A stretch of 64,000 nt of DNA from Clostridia bacterium (GCA_017517665.1 JAFWYP010000033.1:1-64000); one strand, 5' to 3'. Shown: positions 38,618 through 48,244, numbered from the stretch's first letter. The notes: generated by a model not told the origin, from the sequence alone. A program made the numbers and translations.

Positions 38618-39199
38618 TTAAAAATTGATAACGCCAAGGTGTTCAAGCAGAATTTTAAGTCCCATGAGAATGAGGATAAGACCGCCTGCAAATTCCGCTT
38701 TTGACTTGAATTTTACACCGAAAATATTGCCGATTTTGATACCGACTGCCGAGAGCGCAAATGTGATGACTCCGATGAATCCTACAGCCGCACCGATGTT
38801 TACATCGGGGAGCAGAGCAAAGGTGATTCCCACGGCGAGAGCATCAATGCTTGTTGCCACGGCGAGAGTGAACATTTCCTTGATATTCATGGAGTTTTCA
38901 CATTTCTCGCATCCGCATTCATCCTCTTTTGAGAGGGATTCCTTGATCATGTTTGCGCCGATGATTCCGAGAAGAACAAAGGCGACCCAGTGGTCGATTT
39001 TAGTTATGTAGCTTTCAAAGGTTGAACCGAGAAAATAGCCGATTGCGGGCATGAGTGCCTGAAATCCGCCAAACCAGAGCCCTGCTTTTGCCATTTCCTT
39101 TATGCCGGCTTTTTTAACGGAAAGACCCTTGCAGATTGCAACTGCAAATGCATCCATCGAAAGACCGACTGCTATTATAAAAAGTTCTGTCAAAGACAT
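38618..39199 (-). CDS. mntP: MntP-type manganese efflux pump
   Basis: The 193-residue membrane protein starts at ATG 39197-39199, which has GGAGG upstream. Six membrane helices carry the MntP signatures: [17 protein letters not shown] near 10 and [17 protein letters not shown] near 118, with paired Asp residues in helices 1 and 4. A Cys-rich loop ([11 protein letters not shown], about 93-103) lies between the two halves and could bind metal. MntP exports Mn2+. No yybP-ykoY manganese riboswitch is visible in the short leader; the adjacent TetR gene is an alternative regulator. Confidence 0.93.
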   Translation of the reverse strand: MSLTELFIIAVGLSMDAFAVAICKGLSVKKAGIKEMAKAGLWFGGFQALMPAIGYFLGSTFESYITKIDHWVAFVLLGIIGANMIKESLSKEDECGCEKCENSMNIKEMFTLAVATSIDALAVGITFALLPDVNIGAAVGFIGVITFALSAVGIKIGNIFGVKFKSKAEFAGGLILILMGLKILLEHLGVINF

Positions 39200-39242
39200 T
39201 ATAATTTCCTCCGGGGAAAATAAAAATTTCCGGTTAAAATTT

Positions 39243-39272
39243 ATTCTATCATGCAATAAAACGGTTTGTCAA
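39243..39272 (-). promoter_or_regulatory. Promoter of mntP-tetR
   Basis: TTGACA (39267-39272), an 18-base spacer and TAGAAT (39243-39248) on the minus strand, 43 bases before the mntP start. Confidence 0.75.
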
Positions 39273-39344
39273 TGCTAACATTTTGTTTCGGCGGTAACAA
39301 CAAAAATAATGTAATATAAATATTTAATTTTTATGTAAAAAGTA

Positions 39345-39374
39345 TTGAAAACATATATAAATATATAGTATAAT
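39345..39374 (+). promoter_or_regulatory. Promoter of the purine operon
   Basis: TTGAAA (39345-39350), an 18-base spacer and TATAAT (39369-39374). The leader is only about 25 bases, with AAAAGGAGG at its end, so a purine riboswitch cannot fit. No PurR box was recognised. Confidence 0.78.
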
Positions 39375-39405
39375 CTTTTACGATATCAATAAAAGGAGGA
39401 TAACC

Positions 39406-39900
39406 ATGAAAAAAGTCGGAATTATCATGGGAAGCGACAGCGATTTGCCTGTTGTTGAAAAAGCAATAAATACCCTTGCGGAATACGGAGTTCCTTATGA
39501 GGTTCACGTATTTTCAGCTCACAGAACACCCGAGCAGTCCAAGGATTTTGCACAGAATGCAAAGAACAACGGTTTCGGCGCAATAATTGCAGCCGCAGGC
39601 AAGGCAGCCCATCTTGCAGGGGCAGTTGCAGCCAACACCACCCTTCCTGTTATCGGTATACCCGTAAAATCATCTACACTTGACGGCATGGACGCACTTC
39701 TTTCAACCGTACAGATGCCCGCAGGCATTCCTGTTGCAACGGTTGCCATTGACGGTGCAGTTAATGCCGCTTTGTTGTCTATACAGATTCTTGCAGTATC
39801 GGATGATGAGCTTGCAAAGAAGCTTGCCGATGCAAGAGCAGCCGCAACCGAAAAGGTGCTTGCGGCAAATGCGAAGATAGAAGAAAAGTTCAATAAATAA
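39406..39900 (+). CDS. purE: N5-carboxyaminoimidazole ribonucleotide mutase
   Basis: The 164-residue class I PurE interconverts N5-CAIR and CAIR in purine synthesis. Motifs are [15 protein letters not shown] at the N-terminus, [10 protein letters not shown] (about 36-45, active-site His), [14 protein letters not shown] (about 66-79), and [18 protein letters not shown] (about 98-115). Length is standard. It is the first gene of a six-gene pur operon. PurK is not seen nearby, so either PurK is elsewhere or the enzyme uses non-enzymatically formed N5-CAIR. Confidence 0.95.
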   Translation: MKKVGIIMGSDSDLPVVEKAINTLAEYGVPYEVHVFSAHRTPEQSKDFAQNAKNNGFGAIIAAAGKAAHLAGAVAANTTLPVIGIPVKSSTLDGMDALLSTVQMPAGIPVATVAIDGAVNAALLSIQILAVSDDELAKKLADARAAATEKVLAANAKIEEKFNK

Positions 39901-39927
39901 TCCATCGTTACTTCGGAGGTAAAATCT

Positions 39928-41352
39928 ATGGGAGGATTTTTCGGCGCAACATCAAACAGAGATGTTGTTCTGGATGTGTTTTTCGGAGTTGACTACCATT
40001 CCCATCTCGGCACTCGCAGAGGCGGCATGGCAGCGGTCAACGAGGAAAAAGGTTTTCAGAGAGATATTCATAACATTGAAAACTCTCCTTTCCGCACAAA
40101 GTTTGCGGGAATAACGGACGAAATGCACGGCAATGCCTGCATCGGCTGTATCAGTGACAGTGACCCGCAGCCCATTCTTATCCGTTCAAATCTCGGCGTT
40201 TATGCGATAACAACAATCGGTTGCATCAACAATGCCGATGAACTTATAAATGAATTTTTGTCACTCAACGGCGGTCATTTCACAACGATGACCTCGGGCA
40301 AAATCAATTCAACCGAGCTTGTCGCTGCGCTTATCAATCAGAAGGATAATTTTGTTGACGGCATCCGCTTTGCTCAGGAAAAGATTGACGGCTCGCTTTC
40401 AATTCTCATTCTTCTTGAGGACGGAAGCATCATCGCCGCAAGAGATAAGGTCGGCAGACTTCCCATTCTTATCGGCAAGGATACCGACGGCAGATGCGTT
40501 TCGTTTGAATCGTTTGCTTTTGAAAAGCTCGATTATATATTTGAAAAGGAACTCGGTCCTGCGGAAATCGTGAGAATATATCCCGACAGAGTTCATACTC
40601 TTGCAGAACCGCAGAAGAAGCTGAAAATCTGCGCTTTCCTCTGGAGTTATTACGGTTACCCCACCGCAAGATACGAGGGAGTCGGCGTTGAAGCGATGAG
40701 AACAAAGAACGGCGCCGTTATGGCAAGAGAGGATAAGGCTAACGGTCTTTGCGAGGGCATCGACTATGTAAGCGGCGTGCCCGATTCCGGAACACCCCAC
40801 GCAATCGGTTACGCAAACGAAAGCGGAATTCCCTTTGCAAGACCCTTTATCAAATATACTCCCACATGGCCGAGAAGCTTTATGCCGACCAACCAGAGCG
40901 AGCGCAACAAGGTTGCGAAGATGAAGATGATTCCCGTTCATGACCTCATTCAGAACAAGAGTCTTCTCTTTGTTGACGATTCAATCGTAAGAGGAACGCA
41001 GATGCGCGAAACCATAGATTTCCTTTATACTCACGGTGCAAAGGAAGTTCATATGCGTTCCGCCTGTCCGCCGATTATGTACGGCTGCAAATATCTCAAT
41101 TTCTCACGCAACACCTCCGATGACGACCTTATTGCAAGACGTGTTATCCACGACCTTGAAGGTCCCGAAGGTGATAAATATATTGATGAATATTGCGATG
41201 CTTCAACCGAAAGAGGCAAGAAACTGCGCGAAATCATCTGCAAGGAGCTCAAGCTCACAACTCTCGGCTATCAGTCAATTGCAGGTCTTATCGAAGCAAT
41301 CGGACTTCCCGAGGAATGCGTATGCACTTACTGTTGGAATGGTAAGGGCTAA
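39928..41352 (+). CDS. PurF-like amidophosphoribosyltransferase lacking the catalytic cysteine
   Basis: The 474-residue protein has PurF architecture in an operon where PurF is expected. The PRPP loop is intact (FVDDSIVRGTQ, about 346-356). The four Fe-S ligands of Bacillus-type PurF have counterparts at about C235, C386, C466 and C469. But the N-terminus reads MGGFFGATSN, so the Cys1 nucleophile that PurF needs to hydrolyse glutamine is Gly. The HRGQD segment is LGTRRGG, the conserved R-Y-(S/P)-T-x-G segment is ISDSDPQP, and SDTE is NSTE. Glutaminase activity is therefore not expected. It may use free ammonia, pair with another glutaminase, or be regulatory. The frame is intact with normal codon use, so it is not a pseudogene. 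Similar MGG-starting homologues may exist in other anaerobes. Confidence 0.88.
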   Translation: MGGFFGATSNRDVVLDVFFGVDYHSHLGTRRGGMAAVNEEKGFQRDIHNIENSPFRTKFAGITDEMHGNACIGCISDSDPQPILIRSNLGVYAITTIGCINNADELINEFLSLNGGHFTTMTSGKINSTELVAALINQKDNFVDGIRFAQEKIDGSLSILILLEDGSIIAARDKVGRLPILIGKDTDGRCVSFESFAFEKLDYIFEKELGPAEIVRIYPDRVHTLAEPQKKLKICAFLWSYYGYPTARYEGVGVEAMRTKNGAVMAREDKANGLCEGIDYVSGVPDSGTPHAIGYANESGIPFARPFIKYTPTWPRSFMPTNQSERNKVAKMKMIPVHDLIQNKSLLFVDDSIVRGTQMRETIDFLYTHGAKEVHMRSACPPIMYGCKYLNFSRNTSDDDLIARRVIHDLEGPEGDKYIDEYCDASTERGKKLREIICKELKLTTLGYQSIAGLIEAIGLPEECVCTYCWNGKG

Positions 41353-41398
41353 AAATTATAAATTGTAAAATATGTGAATTTCACAGGAGGAATATATT

Positions 41399-42439
41399 AT
41401 GGAAAAAAGCTTCAGCGAAAGCTATGCAGCAGCAGGCGTTGATATTACCGCGGGTTACAAAGCGGTAGAACTCATGAAAACCCACATCAAGAGAACTCTT
41501 ACAGCGGGCGCAATGTCCGATATCGGCGGCTTCGGCGGTCTTTTTGAGCTTGACCTCACAGGTATCTCAAAGCCCGTTCTCGTTAGCGGCACTGACGGTG
41601 TCGGCACAAAGCTCAAGCTCGCATTCATCATGGACAAGCATGACACGGTAGGTATCGACTGCGTTGCAATGTGCGCAAACGATATCATCTGCTGCGGCGC
41701 AAAGCCCCTTCTTTTCCTTGACTATATTGCCTGCGGCAAGAATGTTCCCGAAAAAATCGCTGAAATCGTAAGCGGTATCGCAGAAGGCTGTGTTCAGTCA
41801 GGCGCTTCGCTTATCGGCGGCGAAACAGCTGAAATGCCCGGCTTCTATCCCATCGACGAATATGACCTTGCAGGCTTCTGTGTAGGTGTTGTTGATAAGG
41901 ATAAGGTTCTTGATAACACAAAGATGAAGGAAGGCGACGTTGTTATCGCTCTTCCCTCAAGCGGTGTTCACTCAAACGGCTTCTCACTTGTAAGAAAAGT
42001 GTTTGACGTTGACAATGCTGATATCAAAACTCCTGTTGCAGAGCTCGGCGGCAAGTCAGTCGGCGAAACTCTCCTCACTCCCACAAAGATTTATGTTAAA
42101 CCCATGCTTGCTCTCTTTGAAGAAGTAACAGTCAAGGCTGTTTCTCACATCACAGGCGGCGGTTTCTATGAAAATATCCCCAGAAGCATTCCCGATGGCT
42201 TCGGTGCAAAGATTGACAAATCAGCTCTTAAGATTCTTCCCATCTTTGACCTTATCGCAAAGACAGGCAACATCCCCGAAAGAGATATGTTCAACACCTT
42301 CAACATGGGCGTCGGCATGAGCATTGTTGTTGCAAAGGAAGAAGCTGAAAAGGCAATCAAGGTTCTCAAGGCAAACGGCGAAGATGCTTATATCATCGGC
42401 GAAATTGTTGCAGGAGAAGAGAAAGTAATTATCGCATAA
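41399..42439 (+). CDS. purM: Phosphoribosylformylglycinamidine cyclo-ligase (AIR synthetase)
   Basis: The 346-residue enzyme closes the imidazole ring: FGAM plus ATP gives AIR. Typical segments are [17 protein letters not shown] at the N-terminus, [15 protein letters not shown] (about 62-76), [20 protein letters not shown] (about 85-104), [11 protein letters not shown] (about 140-150), [15 protein letters not shown] (about 182-196), and [14 protein letters not shown] (about 246-259). It follows the PurF-like gene by 46 bases with AGGAGG before the ATG and precedes purN by 10 bases. Confidence 0.97.
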   Translation: MEKSFSESYAAAGVDITAGYKAVELMKTHIKRTLTAGAMSDIGGFGGLFELDLTGISKPVLVSGTDGVGTKLKLAFIMDKHDTVGIDCVAMCANDIICCGAKPLLFLDYIACGKNVPEKIAEIVSGIAEGCVQSGASLIGGETAEMPGFYPIDEYDLAGFCVGVVDKDKVLDNTKMKEGDVVIALPSSGVHSNGFSLVRKVFDVDNADIKTPVAELGGKSVGETLLTPTKIYVKPMLALFEEVTVKAVSHITGGGFYENIPRSIPDGFGAKIDKSALKILPIFDLIAKTGNIPERDMFNTFNMGVGMSIVVAKEEAEKAIKVLKANGEDAYIIGEIVAGEEKVIIA

Positions 42440-42449
42440 GGAGATAAAT

Positions 42450-43058
42450 ATGAAAAAAGCTCGCATTGCCGTTCTTGTTTCGGGCGGCGGAACAAATTTA
42501 CAGGCTTTGATTGATGCCGAGGCGGCAGGAATCATAAGCAGCGGCGAAATAACACTTGTTATTTCCAACAAAGCAGGCGCATATGCGCTTGAAAGAGCCG
42601 CAAAGGCAGGAATCAGAACCGAAACCGTGCTTAAAAAGGAGACCCTCGATTTCGAGGGCAGACTTATTGAGCTTTTAGACGGCGACGGCATTGACCTTAT
42701 TGTTCTTGCAGGCTTTATGAGTATTCTCTCCGAGAGATTCACAAATCATTATAAAGACAGAATAATCAATGTTCATCCCTCGCTTATTCCGTCATTCTGC
42801 GGCGAAGGCTTCTACGGTCTGCGCGTGCATGAGGCGGCACTCGGCTACGGTGTTAAGGTGACGGGTGCAACGGTTCATTTTGTTAACGAAATTCCCGACG
42901 GCGGACGCATTATCATGCAGAAAGCCGTTGACATAGAGCCTGACGATACTCCCGAAACACTCCAGAAGCGTGTTATGGAGCAGGCAGAATGGATAATTCT
43001 TCCGCAGTCTGCGGAAAAGGTATGCAAAGATATTATTTCAGTGAAAAGTGAAAAATGA
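42450..43058 (+). CDS. purN: Phosphoribosylglycinamide formyltransferase
   Basis: The 202-residue enzyme transfers a formyl group from 10-formyl-THF to GAR. VLVSGGGTNLQALIDA (about 8-23) binds phosphate. The catalytic region reads INVHPSLIPSFCGEGFYG (about 106-123, with Asn and His of the active site), and the catalytic Asp corresponds to the VNEIPDGGRI region (about 147-156). The last residues, SVKSEK, and the TGA stop lie inside a repeat element that begins at about 43040, so the native C-terminus was probably replaced by an insertion. The core is intact and activity should be kept. Confidence 0.95.
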   Translation: MKKARIAVLVSGGGTNLQALIDAEAAGIISSGEITLVISNKAGAYALERAAKAGIRTETVLKKETLDFEGRLIELLDGDGIDLIVLAGFMSILSERFTNHYKDRIINVHPSLIPSFCGEGFYGLRVHEAALGYGVKVTGATVHFVNEIPDGGRIIMQKAVDIEPDDTPETLQKRVMEQAEWIILPQSAEKVCKDIISVKSEK

Positions 43059-43158
43059 AAAGTGAAAAGTTAAGGGTGGGCGTTGCCCACACCCAATTAT
43101 TATGGGTACGGGTGAAACCCGTCATTAACTATTAACTCTTCACTATTTACTCTTCACT
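43040..43158. repeat. MITE-like inverted-repeat element between purN and purD
   Basis: The element is about 119 bases. Its left end, AGTGAAAAGTGAAAAATG..., contains several GTGAAAA units, and its right end, ...TTTACTCTTCACT, is its imperfect inverse (about 22 of 27 matches over the best-aligned stretch). Inside are two hairpins, GGGTGGGC-GTT-GCCCACACCC and ACGGG-TGAAA-CCCGT. No protein is encoded. It supplies the end of purN and lies 18 bases before the purD start. The structure looks like a small non-autonomous or REP-like element. Confidence 0.7.
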
Positions 43159-43176
43159 AATTACGGAGGTTCACAG

Positions 43177-44430
43177 ATGAAGGTTCTTGTTGTCGGCGGC
43201 GGCGGACGTGAGCACGCCATCATAAAAAAGCTTAAAGAAAACAAAGAAATTGAAAAAATATATGCGCTTCCCGGTAACGGCGGCATGGCAAACGATGCGG
43301 AGTGCGTTGCAATCGGTGCAAAGGATATTCCCGCAATCGTTGATTTCGCCAAGAATAACGATATCGGTTTTGCCGTTGTTGCACCCGATGACCCCCTTGT
43401 TCTCGGTGCAGTTGATGAGCTTTCAAAGCTCGGAATTCCCTGCTTCGGTCCCGAAGCAAAGGCGGCTATCATCGAGGGAAGCAAGGTTTTCTCCAAAAAC
43501 CTGATGAAGAAATACGGTATTCCCACAGCGGCTTATGAAGTTTTTGACGATGCCGAAAAGGCTCTCGCTTATATCGAAACCGCACCTATTCCCACCGTTA
43601 TCAAGGCTGACGGTCTTGCACTCGGCAAGGGTGTTATCATTGCGATGACCCGTGAAGAAGCCGCAGATGCAGTCAAGTCCATCATGCAGGACAAGCAGTT
43701 CGGCGAAAGCGGAAATCAGATTGTTATTGAAGAATTCCTTGAAGGTCCCGAGGTTTCCGTTCTTTCATTCACAGACGGTAAGACAGTTGTTCCGATGATT
43801 TCTTCAATGGACCACAAGAGAGCAAGGGATAACGACGAAGGTCTTAACACGGGCGGTATGGGCACAATCGCTCCCAATCCCTACTATACAGCAGAGGTTG
43901 CGGAAAGATGCATGAAGGAAATCTTCCTTCCCACAATCAACGCAATGAATGCCGAGGGCAGAACCTTCAAGGGCTGCCTCTACTTCGGACTTATGATAAC
44001 AAAGAACGGCCCCAAGGTTATCGAATATAACTGCCGTTTCGGCGATCCCGAAACTCAGGTTGTTCTTCCTCTTCTTGAAAGCGATCTTTTTGAAATCATG
44101 AAGAGCGTTGCCGCAGGAACTCTCACCGAAGAACAGGTTAAGTTCAGCGATAAGAGCGCTTGCTGCGTTGTTATGGCGTCCGACGGCTATCCTCAGAAAT
44201 ATGAAAGCGGCTTTGAAATCACAATGCCCGCTGATAAAAATATATATGTTGCGGGTGCAAAGCTTTCCGAAGGTAAGCTTCTCACCGCAGGCGGCAGAGT
44301 TCTCGGCGTAACCGAAACCGCAGATACTCTCGAAAATGCAATTGCAAAGGCATATGAAACAGTTAAAACAGTTAATTTTGCAAATGCCTATTACAGAAAA
44401 GACATCGGCAAAAAAGCTTTGGAGGTTTGA
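43177..44430 (+). CDS. purD: Phosphoribosylamine--glycine ligase (GAR synthetase)
   Basis: The 417-residue ATP-grasp enzyme joins phosphoribosylamine and glycine, using the product of the PurF step. It starts VLVVGGGGREHAII, then VVAPDDPLVLG (about 67-77), PTVIKADGLALGKGVIIA (about 135-152), EEFLEGPEVSVLSFTDG (about 186-202), DHKRARDNDEGLNTGGMG (about 213-230), and YNCRFGDPETQVVLPLL (about 286-302). Length is standard. The ATG at 43177 has GGAGG upstream. It is the first gene after the repeat element and is followed by purL within five bases. Confidence 0.97.
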   Translation: MKVLVVGGGGREHAIIKKLKENKEIEKIYALPGNGGMANDAECVAIGAKDIPAIVDFAKNNDIGFAVVAPDDPLVLGAVDELSKLGIPCFGPEAKAAIIEGSKVFSKNLMKKYGIPTAAYEVFDDAEKALAYIETAPIPTVIKADGLALGKGVIIAMTREEAADAVKSIMQDKQFGESGNQIVIEEFLEGPEVSVLSFTDGKTVVPMISSMDHKRARDNDEGLNTGGMGTIAPNPYYTAEVAERCMKEIFLPTINAMNAEGRTFKGCLYFGLMITKNGPKVIEYNCRFGDPETQVVLPLLESDLFEIMKSVAAGTLTEEQVKFSDKSACCVVMASDGYPQKYESGFEITMPADKNIYVAGAKLSEGKLLTAGGRVLGVTETADTLENAIAKAYETVKTVNFANAYYRKDIGKKALEV

Positions 44431-44435
44431 TAATC

Positions 44436-47400
44436 ATGGTATACAGAGCGTATGTTGAAAAGAAAAGCGGACTCGATAACGAAGCCCGTTCACTCAAAAA
44501 CGAGCTTGTTTCCCTTCTCGGAATCGCAAGTCTTGAAAAGGTGAGAGTTCTCAACCGTTATGATATCGAAAATATTGAAAAAGAGCTTTTCGATTATTCA
44601 AAGGGCACGGTTCTTTCAGAACCCCAGCTTGACGATATCAGCGAAAATCCCAATCTTGAATGCGACAGACTTTTTGCAGTTGAATTTCTCCCCGGTCAGT
44701 TTGACCAGAGAGCCAATTCATGCGCAGAGTGCATTCAGATTATCTCAAAGGGTGAAAGACCCCTCGTAAGAACAGCAAAGGTTTACTGCCTTTACGGCAA
44801 CATCACCGATGATGAGCTTGCACAGATTAAGAAATTCGTTATCAACCCCGTTGAATCAAGAGAAGCTTCGCTCGAAGAATATGAAACTCTTGTAATGGAC
44901 TATGTTGTTCCCGAAACAGTTAAAACACTTGACGGCTTCATCGCTCTTGACGAAGCAGGTCTTAAGGCTTTTGTTGACGACTACGGTCTTGCAATGGACC
45001 TTGACGATATCAAATTCTGCCAGAAGTATTTTATCAGCGAGCAGAGAGACCCCACCATCACCGAAATCAGAATGATTGACACCTATTGGTCGGACCACTG
45101 CCGCCATACAACCTTCCTCACAAATATTGACTCCGTTAAATTTGAGGACGAGCTTCTTCAGAAGGCATATGACGAATATATCGAAGCAAGAAAGGCTTGC
45201 AACAGAACAAAGCCCGTAAATCTCATGGATATCGGCACAATTGCCGCAAGATATCTCAAGCAGCAGGGTCTTCTTCCCAAGCTTGACGAAAGCGAAGAAA
45301 TCAATGCCTGCACAGTTAAAATCGACGTTAATGTTGAAGGCGAAACCCAGAAATGGCTTCTTCTCTTCAAGAACGAAACACATAACCATCCCACAGAAAT
45401 CGAACCCTTCGGCGGTGCGGCAACCTGCATCGGCGGCGCAATCCGTGACCCCCTTTCAGGCAGAAGCTACGTTTATGCGGCTATGCGTGTAACAGGCGCA
45501 GGCGACCCCACAGTTCCCGTGAGCGAAACAATCGAGGGCAAGCTTCCTCAGAGAAAGATTGTTCAGACTGCTGCCGCAGGCTACAGCTCATACGGCAACC
45601 AGATAGGTCTTGCAACAGGTATCGTTGATGAACTCTATCATCCCGGCTATGTTGCAAAGAGAATGGAAATCGGTGCTGTTATCGCAGCTGCACCCGAAGA
45701 AAATGTACGCCGTGAATGTCCTCAGGACGGCGACGTTGTTATTCTTCTCGGCGGACGTACAGGCCGTGACGGCTGCGGTGGCGCAACAGGTTCATCAAAG
45801 TCACATAATCTTAAGTCTCTCGAAAGCTGCGGTGCTGAAGTTCAGAAGGGTAACGCTCCCGAAGAAAGAAAGCTCCAGAGACTTTTCAGAAACAAGGAAG
45901 CATCACAGCTTATCAAGCGCTGCAATGACTTCGGTGCAGGCGGTGTTTCCGTTGCCATCGGCGAACTTGCAGACGGTCTTGAAATAAACCTTAACGCAGT
46001 TCCCAAGAAGTATGAAGGTCTTGACGGAACAGAGCTTGCAATTTCAGAAAGCCAGGAAAGAATGGCAGTTGTTGTTGAAGCAAAGGATGCCGCAAGATTT
46101 ATTGAGCTTGCAACAAGCGAAAACCTTGAAGCAACAATCGTTGCAGAAGTTAAAGAAAAGCCCTATCTTGTAATGAACTGGAACGGCAAGGCAATCTGCA
46201 ACATCAGCCGTGAATTCCTTAATTCAAACGGTGCTGAAAAGCACATTGATATCGCTCCCGCAAAGCTTGAGGATTATTCAAAGAAGATTGACGGCTCATT
46301 CACAGATATGTATACTGCTCTTGCAGGTGACCTCAACATCTGCTCAAAGAGAGGTCTTTCAGAAAGATTTGACTCAACAATCGGTGCAAATACCGTTCTT
46401 ATGCCCTTTGGCGGAAAGAATCAGCTCACTCCCATTCAGGCAATGGTACACAAGATTTCCGTTGAGAAGCAGGATACAGACACCTGCTCACTCATGGCAT
46501 GGGGTTATAACCCGTTCATCACAGAGAAGAGCCCCTACCACGGCGCATATCTTGCAGTTATCGAATCCGTTTCAAAGCTTATCGCCGCAGGTGCAGACTT
46601 CAACGAAGTTTATCTCACCTTCCAGGAATATTTCGAGAAGCCCATGAAGGATGGCAAGCGTTGGGGCAAGCCTCTCGCAGCTCTCCTCGGTGCATTCAAG
46701 GCACAGATGGACCTCAAGATTGCAGCTATCGGCGGCAAGGACTCAATGAGCGGTTCGTTTGAAAATATTGACGTTCCCCCCACTCTTGTTTCATTTGCCG
46801 TTACAACAGAGGACCTCAAAAACATCGTTTCTCCCGAATTCAAGGCAGCAGGTCACAAGGTTGTTATCCTTAAGCCCGAATATACAGCCGATAATCTTCC
46901 CGAAACAGCTTCACTTCTTAAGGTTTACGATGAGGTTTATTCACTCGTAACAGCAGGCAAGGCTGCCGCAATCTATACTCCCGCTATGGGCGGCGTTGCA
47001 GAGGCAGTTCTTAAGATGGCTATGGGTAACGGCATCGGCTTTGACTTTGCCGATGTTTCGCTCGAGGATATCTTCGGCTATTCCTACGGCTCATTCATCA
47101 TCGAGCTTAATGACGATACAGACTGTGGCACTCTTCTCGGTTACACAACCGATAAGGCTGCTATCACCTACGGCGCAGAAACAGTTGATTTTGCAAAGCT
47201 TCTTCCCGTTTATGAGGATAAGCTTGAGGATATCTATTCCTGCAACATCGCAATGCCCGAAAAGAAGATTGAAACCTTTGATTACAGAGCAACAACATTT
47301 GCAAAGCCTGCAATCAGAACGGCAAAGCCCAAGGTTCTCATTCCCGTATTCCCCGGCACAAACTGCGAATTCGATTCCGCAAAATATGCCGAAAGAGCAG

Positions 47401-48122
47401 GCGCAGAAGCAGAAATCTTTGTTATCAACAATCTTTCCGCTTCAAGCATCGCAAAGTCGGTTGAAGACTTCGCAAAGAAGGTTTCCGAAAGCCAGATTAT
47501 CTTTGTTCCCGGCGGCTTCTCAGGCGGTGACGAACCCGACGGCTCAGGCAAGTTCATAACTGCATTCTTCCGCAACGCAGAAATCAAGCAGGCTGTAACA
47601 GAGCTTCTTGAAAAGCGTGACGGTCTTATGCTCGGTATCTGCAACGGCTTCCAGGCTCTCATCAAGCTCGGTCTTGTTCCCTACGGCAAGATTATCGACA
47701 CCGACGAAACCTGCCCCACTCTTACATATAACACCATCAGCAGACACCAGTCGAAGCTTGTCAGAACAAAGCTTGTTTCCAACAATTCTCCGTGGCTTTC
47801 AAAGGCAAAGCAGGGCGAGATTTACACCGTTCCCATTTCACACGGCGAAGGCAGATTCATTGCCGACGAAGCTCTCATCAGAAAGCTTGCTGCAAACGGT
47901 CAGATTATCACTCAGTATGTTGACTTTGACGGCAACGCAACAAACGATATCGCATTCAACCCCAACAACTCTGATTTCGCAATCGAAGGTATCGTTTCAC
48001 CCGACGGACGTGTTCTCGGTAAGATGGGTCACTCCGAAAGAACGGGCGCAGGTCTTTACAAGAACGTTCCCGGCGAATTCGACCTCAAGCTCTTCGAGTC
48101 AGCTGTTGAGTATTATAAATAA
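44436..48122 (+). CDS. purL: Phosphoribosylformylglycinamidine synthase, single-chain (large) form
   Basis: The 1228-residue enzyme turns FGAR, glutamine and ATP into FGAM. It is the fused form with an N-terminal PurS-like part, two AIR-synthetase-like ATP domains (DTYWSDHCRHTTF near 215, FKNETHNHPTEIEPFGGAATC near 305, given in part) and a C-terminal glutaminase. The glutaminase shows VFPGTNCEFDSAKYAERAG near 970, the nucleophile in GICNGFQAL near 1069, and SHGEGRF near 1130. Bacillus uses three separate proteins, PurS, PurQ and PurL; many Clostridia have this long form. ATG 44436 is chosen because GGAGGT lies 10 bases before it. This glutaminase is complete, in contrast to that of the PurF-like protein. 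Confidence 0.96.
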   Translation: MVYRAYVEKKSGLDNEARSLKNELVSLLGIASLEKVRVLNRYDIENIEKELFDYSKGTVLSEPQLDDISENPNLECDRLFAVEFLPGQFDQRANSCAECIQIISKGERPLVRTAKVYCLYGNITDDELAQIKKFVINPVESREASLEEYETLVMDYVVPETVKTLDGFIALDEAGLKAFVDDYGLAMDLDDIKFCQKYFISEQRDPTITEIRMIDTYWSDHCRHTTFLTNIDSVKFEDELLQKAYDEYIEARKACNRTKPVNLMDIGTIAARYLKQQGLLPKLDESEEINACTVKIDVNVEGETQKWLLLFKNETHNHPTEIEPFGGAATCIGGAIRDPLSGRSYVYAAMRVTGAGDPTVPVSETIEGKLPQRKIVQTAAAGYSSYGNQIGLATGIVDELYHPGYVAKRMEIGAVIAAAPEENVRRECPQDGDVVILLGGRTGRDGCGGATGSSKSHNLKSLESCGAEVQKGNAPEERKLQRLFRNKEASQLIKRCNDFGAGGVSVAIGELADGLEINLNAVPKKYEGLDGTELAISESQERMAVVVEAKDAARFIELATSENLEATIVAEVKEKPYLVMNWNGKAICNISREFLNSNGAEKHIDIAPAKLEDYSKKIDGSFTDMYTALAGDLNICSKRGLSERFDSTIGANTVLMPFGGKNQLTPIQAMVHKISVEKQDTDTCSLMAWGYNPFITEKSPYHGAYLAVIESVSKLIAAGADFNEVYLTFQEYFEKPMKDGKRWGKPLAALLGAFKAQMDLKIAAIGGKDSMSGSFENIDVPPTLVSFAVTTEDLKNIVSPEFKAAGHKVVILKPEYTADNLPETASLLKVYDEVYSLVTAGKAAAIYTPAMGGVAEAVLKMAMGNGIGFDFADVSLEDIFGYSYGSFIIELNDDTDCGTLLGYTTDKAAITYGAETVDFAKLLPVYEDKLEDIYSCNIAMPEKKIETFDYRATTFAKPAIRTAKPKVLIPVFPGTNCEFDSAKYAERAGAEAEIFVINNLSASSIAKSVEDFAKKVSESQIIFVPGGFSGGDEPDGSGKFITAFFRNAEIKQAVTELLEKRDGLMLGICNGFQALIKLGLVPYGKIIDTDETCPTLTYNTISRHQSKLVRTKLVSNNSPWLSKAKQGEIYTVPISHGEGRFIADEALIRKLAANGQIITQYVDFDGNATNDIAFNPNNSDFAIEGIVSPDGRVLGKMGHSERTGAGLYKNVPGEFDLKLFESAVEYYK

Positions 48123-48143
48123 TATAATGTAATATAATATAAT

Positions 48144-48181
48144 AAAGGGTGCTGTTTTGTTGAACAGCACCCTTTAAAATT
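48144..48181 (+). terminator. Terminator of the purine operon
   Basis: A perfect 13-bp stem AAAGGGTGCTGTT/AACAGCACCCTTT is followed by AAAATTTT. The stem is strong and the U tract weak. Confidence 0.75.
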
Positions 48182-48231
48182 TTATAAATCAACACAGTTT
48201 AGAAAAATTCTCTTGCCAAGAGAGTTATGTT

Positions 48232-48244
48232 CAATGAACAGGTT
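48232..48244. promoter_or_regulatory. Candidate operator upstream of the XRE regulator gene
   Basis: The 13-bp inverted repeat TGTTCA-A-TGAACA lies about 80 bases before the regulator gene. Its form suits a small HTH dimer and might be an autoregulatory site. No clear promoter was identified in the gap. Confidence 0.35.

Noticed and set aside
39200..39272. A yybP-ykoY manganese riboswitch before mntP
   Set aside because: The leader is short and lacks the conserved loops; a plain promoter explains the region.
39375..39405. A purine riboswitch before purE
   Set aside because: The leader after the predicted start is about 25 bases, too short for the aptamer, and its conserved loops are absent.
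39928..41352. Treating the PurF-like gene as a pseudogene
   Set aside because: The frame is intact over 474 codons, has a good ribosome site, conserved PRPP and Fe-S motifs, and normal composition. Loss of the nucleophile looks like functional divergence.
43040..43158. A CRISPR-like repeat array
   Set aside because: The repeats are short inverted units without equal spacers, so the structure is an inverted-repeat element and not a CRISPR array.
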